From Sandaracinobacteroides sp041909755 (GTDB lineage Bacteria; Pseudomonadota; Alphaproteobacteria; Sphingomonadales; Sphingomonadaceae): 9,875 bases of DNA. This document shows, piece by piece, positions 1 to 5,536 of this stretch. Made by a program: the position numbers and the translations under genes. Location: contig NZ_JAYRCW010000094.1 of NCBI RefSeq assembly GCF_041909755.1, positions 1 to 9,875 of the forward strand, written 5' to 3'. Numbering within the stretch: the stretch's first letter is position 1; the number at the start of each line of letters is the position of its first letter. The notes under the pieces are model-generated. The model saw only the letters and a program-made list of their open reading frames with translations, ran no database searches and was not told where the DNA came from.

Positions 1-538
1 TGGGCTCCGGCAGCGGAAACAGCTCGACGCCGAAGTCGTTGTTGAACTTCGTCGCCGTGTCGCGCGCCAGTTCCAGATGCTGCTTCTGGTCTTCGCCGAC
101 GGGCACATGCGTGGCCTTGTACAGCAGCACGTCGGCCGCCTGCAGCACCGGATAGGTATAAAGCCCCACGGAGGCGCCTTCCCGGTCCTTGCCGGACTTT
201 TCCTTGAACTGCGTCATCCGGTTCAGCCAGCCGATCCGCGCCGTGCAGCCCAGCACCCAGGCCAGCTCTGCATGTTCCGGCACGCGGGACTGGTTGAACA
301 GCACCGCCTTGCCGGGATCGATCCCGGCCGCCATCAGCGCCGCCGCGATTTCCCGCGTGGAGCGCTTCAGATCGGCCGGATCCTGCTTCAGCGTGATCGC
401 GTGCATGTCTGCGATGAAGAAAAAGGCCCGGTCCCCGTCCCCCAGCGCGTCCTGCATCAGCGCCCAGTTGCGGATCGCCCCCAGGTAATTGCCGAGGTGC
501 AGGTTACCCGTCGGCTGGATGCCGGAAACGATCAGCAT
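1..538 (-). CDS. trpS: Tryptophan--tRNA ligase, N-terminal part (cut by window edge)
   Basis: Cytoplasmic class I aminoacyl-tRNA synthetase that charges tRNA-Trp with tryptophan using ATP. The first 179 residues are present; the family is usually about 330-350 residues, so roughly the C-terminal half, including the KMSKS loop, lies left of the window. Visible hallmarks are an N-terminal SGIQPTGNLHLGNYLGA segment carrying the HIGH-type signature as HLGN (residues 14-17), FFIADMHA (39-46), the MTQFKEKSGK stretch (108-117) and the GEDQKQHLELARD motif (148-160) typical of bacterial TrpRS. Two start codons compete: ATG at 544, overlapping the murJ stop as ATGA, and ATG at 538. The Shine-Dalgarno-like AGAGG at 545-549 touches the first but sits 6 nt from the second, so I chose 538 (protein begins MLIVSG). 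The gene follows murJ with a 2-nt gap and is probably co-transcribed with secB and murJ. Identification is near certain; the start is likely. Confidence 0.96.
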   Translation of the reverse strand, partial: MLIVSGIQPTGNLHLGNYLGAIRNWALMQDALGDGDRAFFFIADMHAITLKQDPADLKRSTREIAAALMAAGIDPGKAVLFNQSRVPEHAELAWVLGCTARIGWLNRMTQFKEKSGKDREGASVGLYTYPVLQAADVLLYKATHVPVGEDQKQHLELARDTATKFNNDFGVELFPLPEP

Positions 539-540
539 GT

Positions 541-2106
541 TCATCCTCTGCGAAACGAATTGAGAAGCTGCCGCGGATCATATGCGCCGATCAGCAGGCC
601 GCTGCCCGCATAGACCAGCCCGCCCGCGCCCACCAGCAGCAACATGCCGACGGCCCGGCTGACCAGCGTGCCTTCGGCCATGGGCAGAACCAGCCCGTTC
701 AGCGCCCACAGCAGCCCCGCCATCAGCAGCGCCGCCAGCAGCATGTGCGGCGTCGTGCGCAGCAGCCCCTCATCCGGGTGCCAGGCGCCGCGATGGATCA
801 GCACCCCGGCCAGCAGCGCCACGTTGAACCAGGCTGAAACCGAAGTCGCCACCGCGATCCCCACATGATCCAGCATCCGGGACAGCATCAGATTGCCGAC
901 GAGGTTGAGGGCGATTGCGGCCAGCGCGATGTGCATCGGCGTCCGCGTATCGCCGCGCGCGTGAAAGCCGGGCGTCAGCACCTTCACCAGCATGTAGGCA
1001 ACAAGCCCGCTGGAAAAGGCCCTGAGCGCCGCTGCGCTGGCGATCCTGTCCGCCCGGGTGAACTCCCCATGCTGGAACAGGGCCGCAACGATGGGATCCG
1101 CCGAGACCATCAGCGCGATGGACGCCGGCAGGCCGAACAGCAGCACGAATTCCAGGCCTCGGTTCTGCTGGTGGATCGCGGCTTCCGGGTTTCCGGCGCC
1201 GATCAGCCGCCCCATCGTGGGCAGCAGCGCTACCCCCATGCCCACGCCGATCATGCCCAGCGCCAGCTGGTTCAGCCTGTCGGCGTAATAGAGGTAGGAA
1301 ACAGATCCCTGCGGCAGATTGCGCGCCGCGATCATGGTGGAAACCAGCAGATTGATCTGCGTCGCCCCCGCGCCGATCGCCGCCGGGCCGATGCGCTTCA
1401 GCAGGGTCTTCACCTCAGGTGTCAGCTTCGGCCAGGTAAGACGCGGCAGCACGCCGATGCGCCAGCAATCCCAGCACAGCCACAGGAACTGGAGGATACC
1501 GGCAATCGCGATTGCAGCTGCCTGTGTCGTCGCTGTCTCCACCGGCGTCGCGCCCCTGAAGAACAGGAAGCCGCCGATGAACGTCAGGTTCAGCAAAACC
1601 GGCGCCGCCGCATAGACCCAGAAGCGGCCCAGCGCATTCAGCAACCCGCCCAGCAGAGAGGCGAGCGAGATCAGCATCAGATAGGGAAAGGCCAGCCGCG
1701 TCAGCTGCACCGTCAGCGCCAGCTTTTCCGGGCTCCGGTCCTCGAACCCGCCCGTCATCGCCCATACCACCGGCCCTGCCGCCAGCATGATGACGATGGT
1801 GAACAGAAGCAGCACCGGAAACAGCACGGCCAGCGCCTGCTCCGTCAGCCGAACGGCGCTTGTCAGGCCGTCGCCCTTCCCGTCCTTGCCCAGCTTCTGG
1901 GAGATCAGCGGCACGAACGCCGCCGAAAAGGCCCCTTCCGCAAACAGGGACCGGAACAGGTTGGGCAGCCGGAACGCCACAAGGAAGGCATCGGCCGCGA
2001 AGCCGGCGCCCAGATAGCGCGCCATCAGGATCTCGCGCACCATCCCGACGACGCGCGACAGCAACGTCATCGCGCCGACGGTTGTGGCGGAGCGGATCAG
2101 GGACAT
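541..2106 (-). CDS. murJ: Lipid II flippase MurJ
   Basis: Integral inner-membrane protein of the MOP superfamily (formerly MviN) that moves lipid II from the cytoplasmic to the periplasmic face for peptidoglycan synthesis. At 521 residues it has the normal family length and is a succession of hydrophobic helices, about 14 by family expectation. The N terminus (LLSRVVGMVREILMARYLGAG, then ADAFLVAFRLPNLFRSLFAEGAFSAAFVPL) is the MurJ signature. Residues described as essential in E. coli MurJ fall at identical positions here: R18, R24, D39 and R52. The internal YADR motif holds D276-R277, matching E. coli D269-R270. The reading frame stays open upstream to 2190, but the added 28 residues are Arg/Pro/Ala-rich and unlike the family, so the start MSLIRSATTVG at 2106 is preferred. 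It lies 43 nt after the secB stop and its own stop almost touches the trpS start, implying an operon secB-murJ-trpS. No damage is seen. Confidence 0.97.
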   Translation of the reverse strand: MSLIRSATTVGAMTLLSRVVGMVREILMARYLGAGFAADAFLVAFRLPNLFRSLFAEGAFSAAFVPLISQKLGKDGKGDGLTSAVRLTEQALAVLFPVLLLFTIVIMLAAGPVVWAMTGGFEDRSPEKLALTVQLTRLAFPYLMLISLASLLGGLLNALGRFWVYAAAPVLLNLTFIGGFLFFRGATPVETATTQAAAIAIAGILQFLWLCWDCWRIGVLPRLTWPKLTPEVKTLLKRIGPAAIGAGATQINLLVSTMIAARNLPQGSVSYLYYADRLNQLALGMIGVGMGVALLPTMGRLIGAGNPEAAIHQQNRGLEFVLLFGLPASIALMVSADPIVAALFQHGEFTRADRIASAAALRAFSSGLVAYMLVKVLTPGFHARGDTRTPMHIALAAIALNLVGNLMLSRMLDHVGIAVATSVSAWFNVALLAGVLIHRGAWHPDEGLLRTTPHMLLAALLMAGLLWALNGLVLPMAEGTLVSRAVGMLLLVGAGGLVYAGSGLLIGAYDPRQLLNSFRRG

Positions 2107-2149
2107 GGGCTGGCCGCCCCTGTCATGCGCGGGTCTGGCCGGCGTCGGT

Positions 2150-2653
2150 TCAGGCGTTGCCGAACGGCTGGGCGCCGGCGCCCCGCGCATCCAGCTGCTG
2201 AAGATAGAGGCCGCCGAAATCGATCGGCTCCAGCATCAGCGGCGGGAAGCCGCCGTCGCGCACGCAATCCGCGATCACGCGGCGGGCGAAGGGGAACAGG
2301 ATGCGCGGCGCTTCCACCACCAGGAAGGGCTCCAGCGCTTCCTGCGGCGCGCCGACAAGGCGGAACAGCCCTGCGTAGAGCAGCTCCACCTGGAAGGCGA
2401 GCTGGCCGGTTTCCTGCACGCGGGCGGACGCCTCGATCTTCAGCTCCACTTCATACATGTCCTGGCCGCCCGCCCGGGCGTTCACATTCACGTTGATCTC
2501 GATCTTGGGCTGGCCCTGCATCTGCAGGGAGCCGGGCGCGTTCGGATTTTCGAACGACAGATCTTTCACATATTGCGCGAGGATGCCGGCCTGCGGCGCA
2601 AGGTCTGCGCCATTGGCAAGGGCTTCGGCGGCTTCGGGCGTAATCTCGGTCAT
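2150..2653 (-). CDS. secB: Protein-export chaperone SecB
   Basis: Tetrameric cytoplasmic chaperone that holds preproteins unfolded and hands them to SecA at the Sec translocon. The 167-residue product is normal for an alphaproteobacterial SecB. Visible family blocks are AQYVKDLSFENPNAP (26-40), a central strand pattern MYEVELKIEASA (66-77), FQVELLYAGLFRL (87-99) and the highly conserved EAPRILFPFARRVIADCVRDGGFPPLMLEPIDF (114-146), followed by LYLQQ. The frame is open further upstream to 2773, but those 40 residues are Cys/Ala/Arg-rich and not SecB-like. A GAGAG sequence 7 nt before the ATG at 2653 supports the chosen start. It is the first gene of the leftward operon with murJ and trpS, and is divergent from timA, another gene linked to protein handling at the membrane. 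A 7-bp hairpin (2671-2689) lies in its leader. Confidence 0.97.
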   Translation of the reverse strand: MTEITPEAAEALANGADLAPQAGILAQYVKDLSFENPNAPGSLQMQGQPKIEINVNVNARAGGQDMYEVELKIEASARVQETGQLAFQVELLYAGLFRLVGAPQEALEPFLVVEAPRILFPFARRVIADCVRDGGFPPLMLEPIDFGGLYLQQLDARGAGAQPFGNA

Positions 2654-2670
2654 GAACGGGCTCTCGGCTG

Positions 2671-2689
2671 GGCAGGCCCCAAGCCTGCC
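2671..2689 (-). promoter_or_regulatory. Short hairpin in the secB 5' leader
   Basis: The sequence GGCAGGC-CCCAA-GCCTGCC forms a perfect 7-bp stem with a 5-nt loop. It lies 18-36 nt upstream of the secB ATG, just outside the likely ribosome-binding site. There is no run of T after it on either strand, so it does not look like an intrinsic terminator. It could stabilise the leader or affect translation initiation, but that is inference; short GC stems also arise by chance in DNA this GC-rich. Confidence 0.35.
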
Positions 2690-2780
2690 GTGGACAATTG
2701 CCGCGCGGGCTAGCAGCGCCGGCCCCGCGCCGCAAGCGCCTGCCCGCCCGCGCATTGCACAGATGGCGCGCACCCAAGGC

Positions 2781-2808
2781 TTGCACTCCGCCCGTCTTTC
2801 CCTATTTC
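2781..2808 (+). promoter_or_regulatory. Candidate promoter for timA-mltA-smr
   Basis: TTGCAC (2781-2786) and TATTTC (2803-2808) are spaced by 16 nt and resemble the -35 and -10 boxes of a sigma-70-type promoter facing timA. The putative -10 box lies inside the loop of an 8-bp inverted repeat (2784-2820) that could be an operator. A second, weaker pair, TTGCAT (2823-2828) and TAAATG (2847-2852) with an 18-nt spacer, lies just downstream. Neither is close enough to consensus to be sure. Confidence 0.25.
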
Positions 2809-2820
2809 GGGTGCGGAGTG
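2784..2820. repeat. 8-bp inverted repeat in the timA promoter region
   Basis: CACTCCGC (2784-2791) is repeated in inverted orientation as GCGGAGTG (2813-2820), separated by 21 nt. The inner CCG/CGG triplets (2792-2794 and 2808-2810) extend the pairing across a 2-nt bulge. The intervening sequence is comparatively T-rich and holds a candidate -10 box. A dimeric regulator site or an RNA hairpin in a timA leader are both possible. No T-run follows, so a terminator is unlikely. Confidence 0.4.
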
Positions 2821-2920
2821 AATTGCATCCTGCCCCGGCGCAACCGTAAATGCGTGCCGTGGCAATTGCGGCCGGACCTCTTCTGTGAAATGAAGGTCTG
2901 GCACATCAAGGCGTCAGGAC

Positions 2921-3589
2921 ATGCAGAGCGGTTGGGTCGAAATCTTCTTTCTGGCGATGCTTGCGGGCTTCATCGGCCTCAGGCTCTACCATGTGCTTGG
3001 CCGCCGCACCGGCCATGAAAAGCCGGTCGCGGATCCTTATCGCCCGGCCGGCCCGGATGCGCTTCAGCCCTCTGGCCGCGCCCGCAACGAACCGGATTCT
3101 CCGATCACGATCGACCTGCCGGCCGATGTCGCCCCCGATGTCCGCCCCGGCCTCGAGCTGGTTGCCCGGGCAGACCGCAGCTTTGCGCCGGATCGCTTCC
3201 TCGCCGGCTCGCAGGGCGCCTATGCGATGATCCTGGAAGGCTTCTGGAAGGGTGATGCCGACCAACTGGCAGACCTGGTGTCGGACGAGATGCTGGCGAA
3301 CTTCCGCGCCGCCATCGAAGCCCGAAAGGCGGCGGGCGAACGGGTGGAGAACCGCCTGCTGCAGGTGGATCGGGCCCAGATCGTCGGCGCGCACATGAAC
3401 GGCGCCATGGCGGAAGTGACTGTTCGCTTCGATGCCGAGATCGTGACCGTGACGCGCGACGCCGAAGGCCGCGTCATCGCCGGCGACCCCGCCGCGACCG
3501 TCCAGACCCATGATCTGTGGACGTTCAGCCGCCACACCACCTCGTCTGATCCGGCCTGGCTTCTCGTCGGCACAGACGAAGAAGAGTGA
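2921..3589 (+). CDS. timA: Tim44/TimA-type membrane-anchored adaptor protein
   Basis: Bacterial relative of mitochondrial Tim44, the protein that tethers the import motor to the TIM23 channel. In alphaproteobacteria such as Caulobacter this family is called TimA; its exact job is not well settled. The 222-residue product begins with one hydrophobic segment (about residues 6-24, EIFFLAMLAGFIGLRLYHV) that should anchor it in the inner membrane. A hydrophilic, Pro-rich linker to about residue 85 follows, then a C-terminal Tim44-like domain. Recognisable blocks are FLAGSQGAYAMILEGFWKGD (93-112), LVSDEML (119-125), DLWTFSR (198-204) and the closing WLLVGT (213-218). The ATG at 2921 follows an AAGG at 2909-2912. 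Its stop overlaps the mltA GTG start by 4 bp (GTGA), so translation is probably coupled. Location opposite secB fits a role near protein export, but that link is inferred from position only. Confidence 0.88.
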   Translation: MQSGWVEIFFLAMLAGFIGLRLYHVLGRRTGHEKPVADPYRPAGPDALQPSGRARNEPDSPITIDLPADVAPDVRPGLELVARADRSFAPDRFLAGSQGAYAMILEGFWKGDADQLADLVSDEMLANFRAAIEARKAAGERVENRLLQVDRAQIVGAHMNGAMAEVTVRFDAEIVTVTRDAEGRVIAGDPAATVQTHDLWTFSRHTTSSDPAWLLVGTDEEE

Positions 3590-4737
3590 CCGCCGCATCC
3601 GGCCGCCCCGTGCGGCATGCCGGAATCGCGCTGGTCTTTGCGCTGGTCGCAGGCTGCGCCGGTCAGAAGGCGCCGGCGCCGCTGCCCCGGCCAACAGCAC
3701 CCGCTGCACCCGAAACGCCCCCCATCGTCTCCAGCCCGGCAGGGCAAATCGCCGGGTTCACGGCGACGCCTCAGGCGCTTGAGGCGTTTCGCAGGGCTTG
3801 CCCGCGCCTTCTGAAGCGCGAGGATGCCTCTGGACTGACCCGCCCGGCGGACTGGCAGGCTGCTTGCGCGGATGCCGGCACCGACCCGGCCACCTTCTTC
3901 ACCCGCCACTTCACCCCGGTGATCCTGAACGATGGCAAGGGCCTCGCCACCGGCTATTTCGAGCCCGAGATCGCGGGTCTCCGCGCGCCCGCACCCGGCG
4001 CGGCCCCGGTTCTGTCCCGGCCGCCCGAACTGGTGGACCTGAACCTGAAGGACTGGAACATCAGCGGCGGGACGATCCGGGGGCTGGTGAAGGGCAACCG
4101 CGTCGTCCGCGCGCCCGATCGCGCCGCCATTGAATCCGGTGCCTTCGCCGGCCGGGGGCTGGAACTGGCCTGGGCGGCCGATCCGGTGGACCTGTTCTTT
4201 CTGCAGATCCAGGGCTCCGGGCGGCTCGCCATGCCCGACGGCGGCATACTCCGCATCGGCTATGACGGGCAGAACGGCCACCAGTATGTCGCCATCGGCA
4301 AGCTGCTGAAGGATCGCGGCATCCTGCCGAAACCCGGCATGGACGAGATCAAGTCCTGGCTGCGCGCCAACCCTGCCGAAGGCGCCGCGCTGATGCGGGA
4401 AAACCCCAGCTACATCTTCTTCCGCAAGCTGCCCGACACCATCGACGGCCCCATCGGCGCGCTTGGCGTTCCCTTGCTGGCAGAGGCCAATGCCGCGGCG
4501 GACGCGGCGACGCTGCCGCTGGGCGCACCGGTCTGGATCGAAACGATGGTGGACGGCCAGCCGTTCCGCCGCCTTTTGATCGCCGCCGACACAGGGGGGG
4601 CGATCAAGGGGGCCAACCGCTTCGACATCTTCTTCGGCGCGGGCGCCGAGGCCGGCCGCAGGGCCGGGCCGCTTGCGGCGCCGCTTCAGGCGCGGATCCT
4701 GCTGCCGAACAGCGCGGCGCAGCGCCTCAGGCCATGA
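3586..4737 (+). CDS. mltA: Membrane-bound lytic murein transglycosylase A (lipoprotein)
   Basis: Cleaves the MurNAc-GlcNAc bond of peptidoglycan with formation of 1,6-anhydro-MurNAc, acting in the periplasm from the outer membrane. The 383-residue product starts with a lipoprotein signal peptide: Arg/His-containing n-region, hydrophobic IALVFAL, then lipobox LVAGC with the lipidated Cys at 24, followed by a Pro/Ala-rich tether. The MltA domain shows GYFEP (123-127), FLQIQGSGR (205-213), the IGYDGQNGHQY block (224-234) and NPSYIFFRK (273-281). The C-terminal 3D domain ends with DTGGAIKGANRFDIFFG; D335, the Asp of this motif, corresponds to the family's catalytic Asp, with D347 also conserved. 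The start must be the GTG at 3586, since the first in-frame ATG lies far inside the domain. Both ends overlap neighbours by 4 bp (GTGA with timA, ATGA with smr), marking it as the middle gene of a coupled operon. Confidence 0.96.
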   Translation: MTAASGRPVRHAGIALVFALVAGCAGQKAPAPLPRPTAPAAPETPPIVSSPAGQIAGFTATPQALEAFRRACPRLLKREDASGLTRPADWQAACADAGTDPATFFTRHFTPVILNDGKGLATGYFEPEIAGLRAPAPGAAPVLSRPPELVDLNLKDWNISGGTIRGLVKGNRVVRAPDRAAIESGAFAGRGLELAWAADPVDLFFLQIQGSGRLAMPDGGILRIGYDGQNGHQYVAIGKLLKDRGILPKPGMDEIKSWLRANPAEGAALMRENPSYIFFRKLPDTIDGPIGALGVPLLAEANAAADAATLPLGAPVWIETMVDGQPFRRLLIAADTGGAIKGANRFDIFFGAGAEAGRRAGPLAAPLQARILLPNSAAQRLRP

Positions 4738-5312
4738 GCCGCCGGCTCGCGCCGGACGAACAGGCCCTGTGGGCCCTGGTCGCCGCCACTGTGAAGCCGC
4801 TTCACCCCCGAAAGCCTGCGACGCCGTCCACCGCGCCAGCGCCGGCGCCTATTATCGATCGGCAGCGCGTCGGCGCCGTCCGGGCGAGGCCCGCCCCCGC
4901 GCCCCTTCCTGCCCCGGCCCGGCCGCCTGCCCCTGCGGCCGCGCCCACCGAATCGCTCGATTCCGGCTGGGATCGGCGCATCGCCTCTGGAAAGCTCGCA
5001 CCGGATCTGGTGATCGACCTGCACGGCCTGCGCCGCGAACAGGCGCGACACCTTCTATATACGCGCGTCGCAGATGCAGAGCGGAACGGGCTGCGGGTGA
5101 TCCTTGTAATCACCGGCAAGGGCCATGATCCCGGCCCGTCCCCGGCCGACCTGATGGAGGGGAAGTCAGCCCGCGGCGCGATCCGTGCCGATCTGCCGCG
5201 CTGGCTGGGGGAGGACGGGCTGTCGTCCCGCATTGCGGCGGTCCGCCGCGCCCACCCGAGGCATGGCGGCACCGGGGCCGCCTATCTGATCCTGAAACGG
5301 CGGCGCGGCTGA
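4734..5312 (+). CDS. Smr-domain protein (probable nucleic-acid endonuclease)
   Basis: Stand-alone Smr (small MutS-related) domain protein of 192 residues. Residues 1-25 are a short polar head and about 26-72 are an Ala/Pro-rich, probably unstructured linker. The Smr fold occupies roughly 90-190, with the hallmark IDLHGL (94-99), the ITGKG loop (126-130), RADLPRWL (151-158) and the closing AHPRHGGTGAAYLILKR (173-189). In this superfamily the DLHG and Gly-rich motifs belong to a nuclease-type active site: MutS2 C-termini nick DNA, and E. coli SmrB cleaves mRNA at collided ribosomes. Which substrate this protein uses cannot be told from the sequence. The ATG at 4734 overlaps the mltA stop by 4 bp (ATGA). 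It is last in the timA-mltA-smr operon; the next gene, atpH, is 247 bp away. Confidence 0.93.
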   Translation: MSRRLAPDEQALWALVAATVKPLHPRKPATPSTAPAPAPIIDRQRVGAVRARPAPAPLPAPARPPAPAAAPTESLDSGWDRRIASGKLAPDLVIDLHGLRREQARHLLYTRVADAERNGLRVILVITGKGHDPGPSPADLMEGKSARGAIRADLPRWLGEDGLSSRIAAVRRAHPRHGGTGAAYLILKRRRG

Positions 5313-5321
5313 TCCGCCGCC
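5299..5321 (+). promoter_or_regulatory. GC hairpin across the smr stop codon
   Basis: GGCGGCG (5299-5305) can pair with CGCCGCC (5315-5321) across a 9-nt loop holding the smr TGA (5310-5312). There is no following T-tract, so a classical intrinsic terminator is not supported. It may protect the 3' end or may simply reflect the Arg/Gly-rich C terminus encoded there. Confidence 0.25.
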
Positions 5322-5342
5322 TGCATGGCTGCTGCGAAAGTC

Positions 5343-5392
5343 GCGTGGGGTCTTGGCGCCCTGCCCGGCTTGGCAAGCCGGAAACCCCATGC
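5343..5392 (+). promoter_or_regulatory. Two-part stem in the atp leader
   Basis: An outer stem pairs GCGTGGGGT (5343-5351) with ACCCCATGC (5384-5392), nine pairs including one G-U. An inner stem pairs CCGGCTT (5365-5371) with AAGCCGG (5375-5381) around a 3-nt GGC loop. They are separated by a lopsided internal loop of 13 nt on the left and 2 nt on the right. A second CCGGCTT copy at 5438-5444 could compete for the same AAGCCGG arm. No T-run follows. The complementarity is read directly; folding in the cell is not shown. Confidence 0.45.
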
Positions 5393-5413
5393 TACGGCCC
5401 GCGCGCAAGCACA
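5351..5413 (+). repeat. Degenerate tandem repeat, copy 1
   Basis: First of two diverged copies in the atp leader. In order it holds CTTGGCGCCCTG, CCCGGCTT (5364-5371), a 25-nt stretch that includes a hairpin arm, GCCCGCGCGCAAG (5397-5409) and CACA (5410-5413). All blocks recur in the same order in copy 2. Confidence 0.5.
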
Positions 5414-5434
5414 GGGCGGCCTTTGGGGGCCTGT
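5411..5434 (+). promoter_or_regulatory. Weak stem at the start of repeat copy 2
   Basis: ACAGG (5411-5415) is complementary to CCTGT (5430-5434), with a possible further CC/GG pair inside the 14-nt interior. TTT then CCC follows. It faintly resembles a terminator for the upstream operon, but the stem is short and the T-run only three bases (plus the T of the stem). Confidence 0.2.
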
Positions 5435-5476
5435 TTCCCGGCTTCACTGGTTTCTCCCGCCCGCGCGCAAGGCACA
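5421..5476 (+). repeat. Degenerate tandem repeat, copy 2
   Basis: Second copy: CTTTGGGGGCCTG, CCCGGCTT (5437-5444), a 14-nt spacer, the identical 13-mer GCCCGCGCGCAAG (5459-5471), then G and CACA (5473-5476). The copies differ mainly by a shorter middle spacer here, by a small insertion after the CCTG block, and by the hairpin arm AAGCCGG, which is present only in copy 1. Confidence 0.5.
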
Positions 5477-5506
5477 CCGGCCTGCCGTGGGCGACTGCAC
5501 ATCACC

Positions 5507-5536
5507 GCCGGGCATTTCCGTTGGAAAGGCCCCGGC
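5507..5536 (+). promoter_or_regulatory. Strong hairpin just upstream of the atpH ribosome-binding site
   Basis: GCCGGGC (5507-5513) pairs with GCC(C)CGGC (5529-5536, one bulged C), and TTTCC (5515-5519) pairs with GGAAA (5523-5527) around a GTT loop, with a single A/G mismatch between the two stems. That is about 12 base pairs in 30 nt. It ends 11 nt before AAGAGG (5548-5553). No T-tract follows, so it is not a standard terminator; a role in mRNA stability or translation control is the natural guess. Confidence 0.5.

Larger units (their letters stand above)
2654..2920. promoter_or_regulatory. Divergent intergenic region between secB and timA
   Basis: These 267 bp separate two operons read in opposite directions, so both promoters should lie here. 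The part from about 2780 to 2910 is visibly less GC-rich than the flanking genes. It contains two near-identical motifs, CCGTGGACAATTGC (2688-2701) and CCGTGGCAATTGC (2857-2869), and an 8-bp inverted repeat CACTCCGC...GCGGAGTG (2784-2791 and 2813-2820). For timA, an AAGG at 2909-2912 precedes the ATG at 2921 and can serve as ribosome-binding site. I found no convincing minus-strand promoter for secB by eye and no RNA gene. Short open frames in this region show no recognisable protein and overlap the promoter signals. Confidence 0.55.

Noticed and set aside
865..2496. 543-codon plus-strand open frame opposite murJ and secB
   Set aside because: Antisense to murJ with all key MurJ residues intact. 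The product is Arg/Gln/His-rich and unstructured in appearance.
2710..2904. 64-codon minus-strand frame in the secB/timA intergenic region
   Set aside because: No recognisable protein and it crosses the divergent promoter signals. Most likely a chance frame.
3220..4281. 353-codon minus-strand open frame opposite timA and mltA
   Set aside because: Shadow of two recognisable overlapping genes; no motif or signal of its own.
4594..4600. Run of seven G within mltA, at the codons of the catalytic DTGG motif
   Set aside because: Considered as a slippage or phase-variation site. Short G runs are expected in GC-rich coding DNA, the frame is intact, and nothing else suggests phase variation.
5299..5436. 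Intrinsic terminator after smr
   Set aside because: Several GC stems exist (5299-5321, 5365-5381, 5411-5434), but none is followed by a convincing T-tract, so no terminator is called.
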